DNA of 64,000 nucleotides from Methylobacillus caricis. Lineage in GTDB: Bacteria; Pseudomonadota; Gammaproteobacteria; Burkholderiales; Methylophilaceae. A program made the position numbers and the translations under genes. Positions 44,067-52,236 of the stretch are shown one piece after another. The DNA lies in the NCBI RefSeq assembly GCF_020532705.1, contig NZ_JAJAVD010000004.1, positions 62,001 through 126,000 on the forward strand. Direction: 5' to 3'. The notes beneath the pieces are model-generated. The model was given only the letters and a program-made list of their open reading frames with translations. It was not told the DNA's origin and did not search any database. The first letter of the stretch is position 1. Each line of letters starts with the position of its first letter.

Positions 44067-44387
44067 TTACAGCGACAGCACCCACTGCACCAGCGTCTTG
44101 ATATCCTCATCCTTGACATGCACATTGGGCGGCATGGGCATTGCACCCCAGCTACCGCTGCCACCAGTCTTCACTTTATTGATCAGCCTGGCTTCAGCCT
44201 CTTTGTCGCCCTTGTATTTGGCAGCAATATCTTTATAGGATGGCCCTATCATTTTCTTTTCCACACCATGGCAGGCCAGACAGCCACTCTTCTGCGCCAG
44301 CGCCTCTGCCGGGGCAGCAGCGCTGGCAGCCTGGATGGTTATAAGGCAAATACTGCAGGCGCATAGCGCCTTTGATAAAGCATGCAT
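44067..44387 (-). CDS. Small class I cytochrome c (c551/c552 type)
   Basis: 106 aa from ATG 44387, with AAGGAG six bases ahead (minus strand). A signal peptide ends near ASAAAPAE. The haem site is CLACH, and the distal methionine is in the GAMPMPP loop. Periplasmic electron carrier donating to a terminal oxidase or peroxidase. The upstream gap carries two RegR-type boxes. Confidence 0.93.
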   Translation of the reverse strand: MHALSKALCACSICLITIQAASAAAPAEALAQKSGCLACHGVEKKMIGPSYKDIAAKYKGDKEAEARLINKVKTGGSGSWGAMPMPPNVHVKDEDIKTLVQWVLSL

Positions 44388-44467
44388 ACTTTCTCCTTGA
44401 TCGGTTCTTATGTATCCCGTCAATCCGGGCTACCATGATTTTAAGGAGCGCCATGCATTTCAAGAAT

Positions 44468-44482
44468 GTGGCATTTTGCCGC
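44468..44482. promoter_or_regulatory. RegR/RegA box, first of a tandem pair
   Basis: GTGGCATTTTGCCGC fits the RegR core GNG(A/G)C(A/G)TTNNGNCGC at every position (consensus recalled from Bradyrhizobium work). It is 81 bases from the cytochrome start and 54 from the regB start. Confidence 0.7.
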
Positions 44483-44483
44483 C

Positions 44484-44498
44484 GTGACATTTTGTCGC
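44484..44498. promoter_or_regulatory. RegR/RegA box, second of a tandem pair
   Basis: GTGACATTTTGTCGC also fits the RegR core at every position. It begins 16 bases after the first copy begins, about one and a half helical turns away. Confidence 0.7.
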
Positions 44499-44535
44499 AT
44501 GCGTCGCCAACATGGGATTGGGTTAAAATGCAGGC

Positions 44536-45843
44536 ATGTCATCACTAGCATCCATCACCAATCTGCGGCGCCTGCTCTGGCTGCGTGTAGTGATGATGTT
44601 TGCACTGGCGCTGGCCAGCATAGTCGCAGTGCAAAGCTTCCATTTTGCCCTGCCGATTGCACAGATATCTACCGCCATCAGCCTCATGCTCTGTATCAAC
44701 TTGTTAAGTTGGCTACGCTTGTGGCGCAAGGCGCGCATACTGGAACCCGAACTGCTGGCGCAACTGCTGCTGGATATCGCATTGCTCACATGGCTGTTTT
44801 ATAACACCGGGGGCTATAGCAATCCGTTCGTATGGATGTACCTACTGCCGCTCGCAGTAGCTGCCGTGGCCTTGCCCTGGCAGCATACCTGGCTGGTTGC
44901 CGCGTTGGTCATCGGCTGCTACAGCCTGCTGATGTTCTGGTACCAGCCCCTCACCATCACTGTTGGCGCGCACCTGCATGCCCATGGTGCAGCAACTGCC
45001 TATCACCTGCAGGATGAAGGCTTCAACCTGCATTTGCTGGGCATGTGGAGCGGCTTTGTAGTGAGCGCTATGGTTATCGCTTTTTTTGTCGAGCGCATGG
45101 GACGCAACCTGCGCGAATACGACAGGTTACTTGCACAGTCCCGAGAAAAAGTGCTCGCAAGCGAACGCATGCTATCGCTCGGGACATTGGCTACCGGCGC
45201 AGCCCATGAACTCGGCACGCCCCTATCTACCATGGCTGTGATTACACAGGACCTGGCCAAGGAGTACAGCAGCGACGCTAACCTGGCAGACTCACTGAAA
45301 ATCCTGCGCAACCAGATAGACCAATGCAAGCAGATACTGTCCTCCATCACGGCCTCGGCTGGCATGATGCGATCTGAATCCAGCACGCGGATAGCACTGG
45401 ATGAATTTATCAGGCAAATCGTCCGGCGCTGGCGCGACATGCGGCCGGTTACCCCTATCAGGCTGGAGCTACGTCTACCAGAGCCAGCCCCTGACATCAC
45501 AGGAGACCTGGCATTAAGCCAAGCCATTACCAATCTGATCAACAATGCAGCTGATGCTTCACCTGAAGGTATTGAGCTCATTGCCAGCATCAAGGAACAA
45601 TCACTATGGCTGGAAATCCACGACCGGGGACAATTTCCTGATGCATCCACTTTTGCCTCTATGGGACAGCCCTTCATCACCTCCAAACAAGCCTCTGGAG
45701 GTCTAGGACTGGGCGTATTTCTCGCAAAGTCCGTATTGGAAAAATTCAATGGGGAAATACGCTTCGGCCCGTTGGAGCCCCGAGGTACCTTGACTAGCAT
45801 CAGCATCCCCATCGCCAACCTTGCAGTGAAGATCACCAAGTGA
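44536..45843 (+). CDS. regB: Redox-sensing histidine kinase RegB/PrrB
   Basis: 435 aa. Six membrane helices in about residues 15-185 include the quinone-site motif GGYSNPF (92-98). The phosphorylated histidine is H224 in AAHELGTPLS. C264 in NQIDQCKQILSS sits where the redox-active cysteine lies in Rhodobacter RegB (C265, by memory). The ATPase domain has LINNAADAS and GGLGLGVFLAKS. RegB senses ubiquinone redox state and oxygen. The stop overlaps the regA start. Confidence 0.94.
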   Translation: MSSLASITNLRRLLWLRVVMMFALALASIVAVQSFHFALPIAQISTAISLMLCINLLSWLRLWRKARILEPELLAQLLLDIALLTWLFYNTGGYSNPFVWMYLLPLAVAAVALPWQHTWLVAALVIGCYSLLMFWYQPLTITVGAHLHAHGAATAYHLQDEGFNLHLLGMWSGFVVSAMVIAFFVERMGRNLREYDRLLAQSREKVLASERMLSLGTLATGAAHELGTPLSTMAVITQDLAKEYSSDANLADSLKILRNQIDQCKQILSSITASAGMMRSESSTRIALDEFIRQIVRRWRDMRPVTPIRLELRLPEPAPDITGDLALSQAITNLINNAADASPEGIELIASIKEQSLWLEIHDRGQFPDASTFASMGQPFITSKQASGGLGLGVFLAKSVLEKFNGEIRFGPLEPRGTLTSISIPIANLAVKITK

Positions 45844-46394
45844 ATACAGCCCTTGCCAGTGAAGACTATCCAGACCTGCTATTGGTAGATGACGACGAAC
45901 TGTTTACCCAGGTACTGGCAAAAGCCATGCAAAAACGTGGCTTCAATGTCACTGTCGCACACAATGTGAGCGATGCAATTGCCATGACTGCGGAAGAAGC
46001 TCCCGAATACGCAGTCATAGACCTCAAGATGCCAGGGGATTCGGGACTCACACTGGTCAAACACCTCAACCAGATCGACAGCCAGACCCGTATTGTCGTA
46101 CTCACTGGATATGCCAGCATTGCCACAGCGGTAGAGGCGGTCAAGCTGGGCGCCACGCACTATCTGGCAAAACCGGCAGATGCCGACCAGATATTGGCCG
46201 CATTTGAGCGTACCGAAGGGGATATCAATACCCCGGTGCCAAGCAATGCACTCTCCGTCAACCGGCTCGAATGGGAGCATATCCAGCGTGTACTACAGGA
46301 AAACGAGGGCAATATTTCTGCCACTGCACGCAGCCTGAATATGCATCGCCGCACCCTGCAACGCAAACTCAATAAATATCCGGCAAAAAAATAG
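45840..46394 (+). CDS. regA: Redox response regulator RegA/PrrA
   Basis: 184 aa from a GTG start overlapping regB. Receiver domain: acidic pocket VDDDE, phospho-acceptor D61 in AVIDLKMPG, K111. A Fis-type helix-turn-helix follows: NISATARSLNMHRRTLQRKL (159-178), the highly conserved RegA DNA-binding signature. The family regulates respiration, carbon and nitrogen metabolism. Tandem RegR boxes upstream of regB suggest autoregulation. Confidence 0.95.
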   Translation: MNTALASEDYPDLLLVDDDELFTQVLAKAMQKRGFNVTVAHNVSDAIAMTAEEAPEYAVIDLKMPGDSGLTLVKHLNQIDSQTRIVVLTGYASIATAVEAVKLGATHYLAKPADADQILAAFERTEGDINTPVPSNALSVNRLEWEHIQRVLQENEGNISATARSLNMHRRTLQRKLNKYPAKK

Positions 46395-46402
46395 CGCCGA
46401 CG

Positions 46403-46419
46403 CTGGCCAAGCAGGCCGG
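46403..46419 (+). terminator. Possible terminator after regA
   Basis: CTGGCC, AAGCA, GGCCGG followed by TTTTATT. A short 6-bp stem with one wobble pair, so modest. Confidence 0.45.
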
Positions 46420-46699
46420 TTTTATTAGCCCATTTGGACTAGCACAGCCCCTTCTCAAGGCCAGATTGTGATCTAATTCACCCTGAAGAATATATCGCCC
46501 ATAGTTTTTTTGCTGAACGGATAACAGTTGAACGTGACAGAAAAGGCCAGATTAAGGCAAAATATCGGCTTTCTTATCTGCATCCCCTTAAAATCTTTAG
46601 CCTTTTAGTATTAATCCCCCGATAGCTCATGCTTTCTGAATTGGTACTGGAACAAAAACTTACGTGCGCCAAGCGCCATGTAACTGATGGAGAGTAAAC
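46420..46699. other. ppsA: Upstream region of ppsA
   Basis: No gene. TAAAAT at 46589-46594 is a possible -10 box, without a good -35. A hairpin at 46660-46683 stands just before the ppsA ribosome site (GGAGAG, 46689-46694). Confidence 0.4.
46660..46683 (+). other. Hairpin in the ppsA leader
   Basis: TTACGTGCGC, loop CAA, GCG then CCATGTAA: ten pairs including one wobble, with one bulged C. It ends five bases before the ribosome site. Confidence 0.45.
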
Positions 46700-49063
46700 A
46701 TGTTGGATTACGTAATCGCCTTTGACAAGCTGCGCATCAGCGATGTGCCTGCAGTTGGTGGCAAGAACGCCTCTTTGGGCGAAATGATCAGCCAACTGAC
46801 CGCCAAGGGCGTACGAGTGCCTGGTGGCTTTGCCACTACTGCCGATGCCTATCGCCAGTTCCTGGCAAAGGACGGGCTGGATCAGCGTATCAATGCTGAG
46901 CTCGACAGCCTCAATGTGGATGACGTTGATGCACTGGCTGCAACTGGCCAGAAAATCCGTCACTGGATTATCGACACTCCATTCCCACAAGAGCTGCAAG
47001 ATTCAATTGCGGAGCACTACAAGACACTGACAGCTGACTCTGGCGATGACATCACGTTTGCCGTACGCTCCTCTGCCACTGCAGAAGACTTGCCTGATGC
47101 CTCATTTGCCGGCCAGCAGGAAAGCTTCCTGAACATTCGCGGCCTGGACAACATCCTGCATGCGATCAAGGAAGTGTTTGCCTCTCTCTACAATGACCGT
47201 GCTATCTCCTACCGCGTACACAAGGGTTTTGTCCATGCAGACGTCGCCCTATCCGCTGGTGTACAGCGCATGGTACGCAGTAACCTGGGAAGCTCCGGCG
47301 TGATGTTCACCATGGATACCGAGTCCGGTTTCCGTGACGTAGTATTCATTACCTCCTCCTACGGCCTCGGTGAGACCGTGGTGCAGGGCGCAGTCAACCC
47401 TGATGAGTTTTACGTGCACAAGCCTTTGCTGGCACAAGGATTCCCAGCTATCGTACGCCGCAGCCTGGGTTCCAAGCTGATCAAAATGGTGTTCAGTGAC
47501 AGCAATGTTGCAGGCAAAAGCACCCATACCGTGGAAAACAGCAAGGAAGACAGTACCCGCTACTCCCTGCAAGATGAAGAAATTCTGGAACTAGCCCGTT
47601 TTGCCGTCATCATCGAACAGCACTACAAGTGTCCGATGGACGTGGAATGGGGCAAGGACGGCGTGGATGGCAAGCTTTACATCCTGCAGGCCCGTCCTGA
47701 AACCGTTAAGTCGCAAAGCGGAAACATCATTGAAAAATTCCAGATCAAGACTGAGGGCAACACCGCTGTCGTGACTGGCCGTGCAGTGACCCAGAAAGTA
47801 GGCTCTGGCCCGGTTCGTGTGGTCAAGCACGCTTCAGAAATGAATACGGTGCAACCAGGTGACGTACTGGTGGCAGACATGACTGACCCGAACTGGGAAC
47901 CTGTCATGAAGCGTGCCTCTGCCCTTGTCACCAATCGTGGCGGCCGTACCTGCCACGCAGCGATCATTGCGCGTGAGCTGGGCATTCCTGCCATTGTCGG
48001 TAGCGTCAACGCTACCGATCTGCTGAAAGATGGCCAGGTCGTGACCGTCTCCTGTGCTGAAGGCGAAACCGGTTATGTCTATGAAGGCGCCATCCCCTTT
48101 ACCGTAACCCAGGAAGAAGAAAAGAAGCTGCCACCATCACCGGTCAAAATCATGATGAACGTGGGCAACCCTGACATGGCGTTCAGCTTTGCCCAGATTC
48201 CTAATGAAGGTGTGGGCCTGGCTCGCCTTGAGTTTGTCATCAACAACATGATAGGCATCCATCCCAAGGCTATCCTCAATATCGGCGACGTGCCCGCAGA
48301 CCTGCAAGAAGAAATCAAGCGCCGCGCCCGTGGCTACGAAAGCCCTCGCCAGTTCTATATCGACAAGCTGGCTGAAGGTGTTGCCACTATCGGCTCTGCA
48401 TTCTGGCCAAAACCCGTCATTGCACGCATGTCGGACTTCAAGTCCAATGAATACCGCAAGCTGATTGGCGGCGAAATATATGAACCAGAGGAAGAAAACC
48501 CAATGCTGGGCTTCCGTGGCGCTGCACGCTATATTTCCCCAGACTTCCAGGATTGCTTCGAGCTTGAATGCATTGCCATGCGCAAGGTGCGCGAGCAATT
48601 GGGCCTGACCAACGTTGAGTTGATGATTCCTTTCGTCCGCACCCTGGATGAAGCACGCAAGGTAGTGGAAATCCTTGCCAAGCATGGCCTCAAGCGCGGT
48701 GAAAAAGGCCTGCGCCTGATCATGATGTGCGAAATTCCGTCCAATGCATTGCTGGCAGAGCAGTTCCTCGAATATTTCGACGGCTTCTCCATTGGCTCTA
48801 ACGACCTGACACAGCTGTCACTCGGCATGGACCGTGACTCCGGCCTGGTGGCTGATGGCTTTGACGAGCGGGATCCAGCGGTGAAAGTATTGCTGGAAAT
48901 GGCTATCAGCACTGCCAACCGCTTGAACAAGTATGTCGGCATTTGCGGCCAAGGCCCTTCCGATCATCCTGATTTTGCTGAATGGCTGGTCTCCAAGGGC
49001 ATCAAGTCCATCTCCCTTAATCCGGATACCGTGATCAGTACCTGGCAACGTATCAGCAAATAA
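46700..49063 (+). CDS. ppsA: Phosphoenolpyruvate synthase
   Basis: PpsA makes PEP from pyruvate and ATP, for gluconeogenic growth. 787 aa. The phosphohistidine is H419 in [15 protein letters not shown]. The N-terminal ATP-binding domain has [20 protein letters not shown]. The C-terminal barrel carries the catalytic C749 in [12 protein letters not shown], and [18 protein letters not shown] is typical. The regulator gene ppsR follows 23 bases later. Confidence 0.97.
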   Translation: MLDYVIAFDKLRISDVPAVGGKNASLGEMISQLTAKGVRVPGGFATTADAYRQFLAKDGLDQRINAELDSLNVDDVDALAATGQKIRHWIIDTPFPQELQDSIAEHYKTLTADSGDDITFAVRSSATAEDLPDASFAGQQESFLNIRGLDNILHAIKEVFASLYNDRAISYRVHKGFVHADVALSAGVQRMVRSNLGSSGVMFTMDTESGFRDVVFITSSYGLGETVVQGAVNPDEFYVHKPLLAQGFPAIVRRSLGSKLIKMVFSDSNVAGKSTHTVENSKEDSTRYSLQDEEILELARFAVIIEQHYKCPMDVEWGKDGVDGKLYILQARPETVKSQSGNIIEKFQIKTEGNTAVVTGRAVTQKVGSGPVRVVKHASEMNTVQPGDVLVADMTDPNWEPVMKRASALVTNRGGRTCHAAIIARELGIPAIVGSVNATDLLKDGQVVTVSCAEGETGYVYEGAIPFTVTQEEEKKLPPSPVKIMMNVGNPDMAFSFAQIPNEGVGLARLEFVINNMIGIHPKAILNIGDVPADLQEEIKRRARGYESPRQFYIDKLAEGVATIGSAFWPKPVIARMSDFKSNEYRKLIGGEIYEPEEENPMLGFRGAARYISPDFQDCFELECIAMRKVREQLGLTNVELMIPFVRTLDEARKVVEILAKHGLKRGEKGLRLIMMCEIPSNALLAEQFLEYFDGFSIGSNDLTQLSLGMDRDSGLVADGFDERDPAVKVLLEMAISTANRLNKYVGICGQGPSDHPDFAEWLVSKGIKSISLNPDTVISTWQRISK

Positions 49064-49086
49064 GCACACAGCTGACTGGAAAGTAA

Positions 49087-49899
49087 ATGCAGAAACGCAG
49101 TGTATTTTTTATCTCCGACGGTACAGGTATTACCGCCGAATCCGTCGGCCACTTGTTGGCGCATTTTCCTACGGTCAGCTTTCGTCATATCAGGCTCCCA
49201 TTCACCGACTCCGAACAGAAAGTGGAGGAGGCGCTGGTACGTATTGCCGAGGCAGAAACTACTGATGGCGTACGTCCCATCATAGTCATGACGCTGGTCA
49301 ATACCGACCTGCGCGACAAGCTGAAGCAAAGCAATGCCTTGCATCTGGACGTATTCGGCTCCTTTGTGGACCCATTGGCAGAAGAGCTGCAGGAGCAGCC
49401 ATCTCGCACCTCAGGCATTGCGCACAGCGTGCTTGGCAATAGCTATTACGAACGCATTGACGCCATCAACTTCACGCTCAACCACGACGATGGCATGACT
49501 GACTTTGGCTTGAGCGAAGCCCAGGTGATTCTGGTCGGCGTTTCGCGCTGTGGCAAAACTCCTACCAGCCTTTACCTGGCCATGCAGTTCGGTATCAAGG
49601 CCGCCAATTATCCGCTGATCCCAGAAGACCTGGAGCGTGGAACCCTGCCTGAAGCCTTGAAAAAACATCCGGACAAGCTCTATGGCTTGAGCATCAATGC
49701 GGAACGCTTGCACAGCGTTCGCAGTGAGCGTCGTCCAGACAGCCATTATGCGTCACTGGATAATTGCCGCCATGAAATCCGCTTGGCAGAAGACCTGATG
49801 CATCGTGAGAAAATCAGCTGGATTGATTCTACCAGCCGTTCCATTGAAGAACTCTCTACCATTATCCTGCAAAAAATACGCGTGAACTCCAACCACTAA
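49087..49899 (+). CDS. ppsR: PEP synthase regulatory kinase/pyrophosphorylase
   Basis: PpsR inactivates PpsA by ADP-dependent threonine phosphorylation and reactivates it by Pi-dependent dephosphorylation. The 270-aa DUF299 protein starts RSVFFISDGTGITAESVGH. Its P-loop-like motif is GVSRCGKT (151-158), followed by NYPLIPEDLERGTLP. Direct adjacency to ppsA supports the specific assignment over the related PPDK regulator. Confidence 0.95.
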   Translation: MQKRSVFFISDGTGITAESVGHLLAHFPTVSFRHIRLPFTDSEQKVEEALVRIAEAETTDGVRPIIVMTLVNTDLRDKLKQSNALHLDVFGSFVDPLAEELQEQPSRTSGIAHSVLGNSYYERIDAINFTLNHDDGMTDFGLSEAQVILVGVSRCGKTPTSLYLAMQFGIKAANYPLIPEDLERGTLPEALKKHPDKLYGLSINAERLHSVRSERRPDSHYASLDNCRHEIRLAEDLMHREKISWIDSTSRSIEELSTIILQKIRVNSNH

Positions 49900-49930
49900 A
49901 CCTGGGCTCAGGTTTACATAAAACGAGGTT

Positions 49931-49951
49931 AAAGGGGCTTATGCCCCTTTT
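49931..49951 (+). terminator. Terminator after ppsR
   Basis: AAAGGGGC, loop TTAT, GCCCCTTTT: perfect stem with T tail, 31 bases after the ppsR stop. Confidence 0.85.
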
Positions 49952-50129
49952 CTGCTTTTGGCACTGCCTCACTATCATTTGTTTTAGTTATCGTTAAAAT
50001 AATTACAATCAATTTTTATTATTAAAACAAGCCCCTTATGATGAACACGTCCTTGATCACGATCATCTATCAATATCCTGTCGTTGATTAAGAGATTAAT
50101 AAAAACCACTCATCAGCAAGGAGAAAGTC

Positions 50130-51602
50130 ATGAGCAATCGCGTATTAACCACATCTGCCGGCGCGCCCGTTGCAGACGACGACAACAGCATCAGTGTAGG
50201 TCCTCGAGGTCCACTTACCTTCGACAACCATTATCTGTTTGAGAAACTTGCACATTTTAACCGTGAACGCATTCCCGAGCGTGTCGTCCATGCGCGCGGT
50301 ACCGGTTCATATGGCACGTTCACCCTGACCAAGAGCCTGAGCAATCATACGATCGCCAGTTTCCTGCAGAATGTAGGTGACAAAACCGAGGTATTTGTGC
50401 GATTTTCCACCGTTGGTGGGGGCCAGGACTCCAGCGACTTCGCGCGCGACCCACGTGGTTTTGCCATCAAGTTTTACACTAAACAAGGCAATTTTGACCT
50501 GGTCGGCAATAATACCCCGGTCTTTTTCTTGAATGACCCGATCAAATTTCCGGATTTTATCCACTCACAAAAAAAGGATCCCCGCACCAACCTGCCCAAC
50601 CCGGCAAATGCATTCGAGTTCTGGGCCAACCATCCCCAATCACTGCACCAGATGACCATCCTGATGTCTGACCGCGGCATCCCGGCCTCTTACCGCCATA
50701 TGCACGGCTTCAGCTCGCATACATTAAGCTTCTGGAATGAACAGGGACAGCGCGTATGGGTCAAGTGGCACTTCAAGAGCAATCAGGGTATCAAAACCAT
50801 TACTGGCGATGAAGCCGCAAAGCTTCCAGCCCATGGTGCCCAGCAAGATCTGGTAGCCGCTATCGAGCGTGGCGAATTTCCTTCATGGAGTGTCAAAGTG
50901 CAGATCATGACCGAAGCCGAGGCACGCCAATACAAAATCAACCCATTTGACCTGACCAAGATATGGCCGCACAAGGATTACCCATTGATTGAAATCGGCC
51001 AGCTGGAACTGAATCGTAACGTGGACAATTATTTTGCTGAAACCGAGCAATCAGCATTCGCCCCCAGCAACCTCGTTCCAGGTATAGCGGCTTCGCCAGA
51101 CAAAATGTTGCAGGCACGCCTGCTGGCCTATCAGGATGCACACCGTTATCGTGTTGGGGTCAATGCCAACCAGTTGCCGGTGAACGCCTCCCGCTGTCCC
51201 GTGCATCACTATCAACGCGATGGGGCCATGGCAGGTGGCTGCCCGGTCACTGGTCACGGTGCCGCCAGCAGCGATCTTGCCAGCGTACCTAATTTCTACC
51301 CTAATGACAGTCAGACATCGCCCAGTCCGACTCCACAATATGCGCCTCCTCCCATGCCGATGCTGGAAAATGCATGGATTGGCTACCACGATCAGTCAGA
51401 TGAGGACTACTACAGCCAGCCCGGTGATCTTTTCCGGTTGATGAATCCAGGCCAGCAACAGCAATTATTCAACAACATTGCAGGCGGGCTATCTCAGGCC
51501 AACGCTTCAATTCAGGAGCGCATGCTGGCACAACTGGCAAAGGTAGATCCTGCTTATGCAGAAGGTGTACGCCAGGCTATTTCCAGGATTGGAGTTGCCT
51601 GA
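50130..51602 (+). CDS. katA: Monofunctional haem catalase (clade 3 type)
   Basis: Breaks down H2O2. 490 aa. Catalytic H54 in RVVHARGTGSYG, N127/N128 in GNNTPVFFLND, and haem-ligand Y334 in RLLAYQDAHRYRVG. No C-terminal flavodoxin-like domain, so it is the small-subunit type. After the core, RCPVHHYQRDGAMAGGCPVTG adds two Cys-Pro pairs. AAGGAG precedes the start. No signal peptide, so cytoplasmic. I could not confirm an OxyR site upstream. Confidence 0.95.
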   Translation: MSNRVLTTSAGAPVADDDNSISVGPRGPLTFDNHYLFEKLAHFNRERIPERVVHARGTGSYGTFTLTKSLSNHTIASFLQNVGDKTEVFVRFSTVGGGQDSSDFARDPRGFAIKFYTKQGNFDLVGNNTPVFFLNDPIKFPDFIHSQKKDPRTNLPNPANAFEFWANHPQSLHQMTILMSDRGIPASYRHMHGFSSHTLSFWNEQGQRVWVKWHFKSNQGIKTITGDEAAKLPAHGAQQDLVAAIERGEFPSWSVKVQIMTEAEARQYKINPFDLTKIWPHKDYPLIEIGQLELNRNVDNYFAETEQSAFAPSNLVPGIAASPDKMLQARLLAYQDAHRYRVGVNANQLPVNASRCPVHHYQRDGAMAGGCPVTGHGAASSDLASVPNFYPNDSQTSPSPTPQYAPPPMPMLENAWIGYHDQSDEDYYSQPGDLFRLMNPGQQQQLFNNIAGGLSQANASIQERMLAQLAKVDPAYAEGVRQAISRIGVA

Positions 51603-51625
51603 GCCATCTGATTGATGGTCCAACC

Positions 51626-51646
51626 AAGGGGCGAAAGCCCCTTTTT
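51626..51646 (+). terminator. Terminator after the catalase gene
   Basis: AAGGGGC, GAAA tetraloop, GCCCCTT followed by TTT. Confidence 0.85.
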
Positions 51647-51750
51647 CATTTGCATCAACTACATAGCACTCCGGCAAAAATTGCTTTAAGGTTGAGTCTG
51701 GGTATGGGCAGCCATGACCCAAACATACCAATATAAAACAGGAGAAGATA

Positions 51751-52125
51751 ATGAATCAGTATGCACACTTAATTGGTCGTATCCTTATTGCGGTAATCTT
51801 CATAATTGCAGGGGCAGGCAAAATTGCTGATCCTGCAGGGACGGTGGGTTATATGGAGTCTGTCGGCGTTCCCGGCATCCTGCTATGGCCGACCATAGCC
51901 CTCGAGCTTCTTGGCGGGATTGCAATTATCGTGGGATTCCAGACCCGATTGGTGTCCTGGTTACTTGCGGTCTTTTGCATCGCAGCAGCCCTCCTGTTTC
52001 ACTTTGACCTCAATGACTCGATGCAAACCATCCTGTTCCTCAAGGATCTTGCCATTGCAGGCGGATTCCTGATGTTGGCCAGCACCGGCACTCAAGGCCT
52101 GTCCGTGGATAAGCCCGGCCGCTAA
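51751..52125 (+). CDS. DoxX family membrane protein
   Basis: 124 aa, four membrane helices (about residues 7-26, 46-64, 69-87 and 92-111), preceded by an AGGAGA site. IGRILIAVIFIIAGAGKIADP and LELLGGIAIIVGFQTR are DoxX signatures. Family members are linked to thiol and oxidative-stress responses, but the activity is not established here. Position behind catalase fits a stress role (inference). A strong terminator follows. Confidence 0.9.
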   Translation: MNQYAHLIGRILIAVIFIIAGAGKIADPAGTVGYMESVGVPGILLWPTIALELLGGIAIIVGFQTRLVSWLLAVFCIAAALLFHFDLNDSMQTILFLKDLAIAGGFLMLASTGTQGLSVDKPGR

Positions 52126-52140
52126 TTAACCCAAAAAATA

Positions 52141-52175
52141 AAAGCCCCGTAAATCCTGGATTTACGGGGCTTTTT
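52141..52175. terminator. Bidirectional terminator between doxX and the siderophore receptor
   Basis: AAAGCCCCGTAAATC, a short loop, GATTTACGGGGCTTTTT. A-rich on the left and T-rich on the right, so it serves both convergent genes. Confidence 0.9.
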
Positions 52176-52236
52176 GTTACTTTCATCGCCTCACCCGCTG
52201 ACTGGCTCAAGGGTGAAGCCGATTCAGATCATACGA

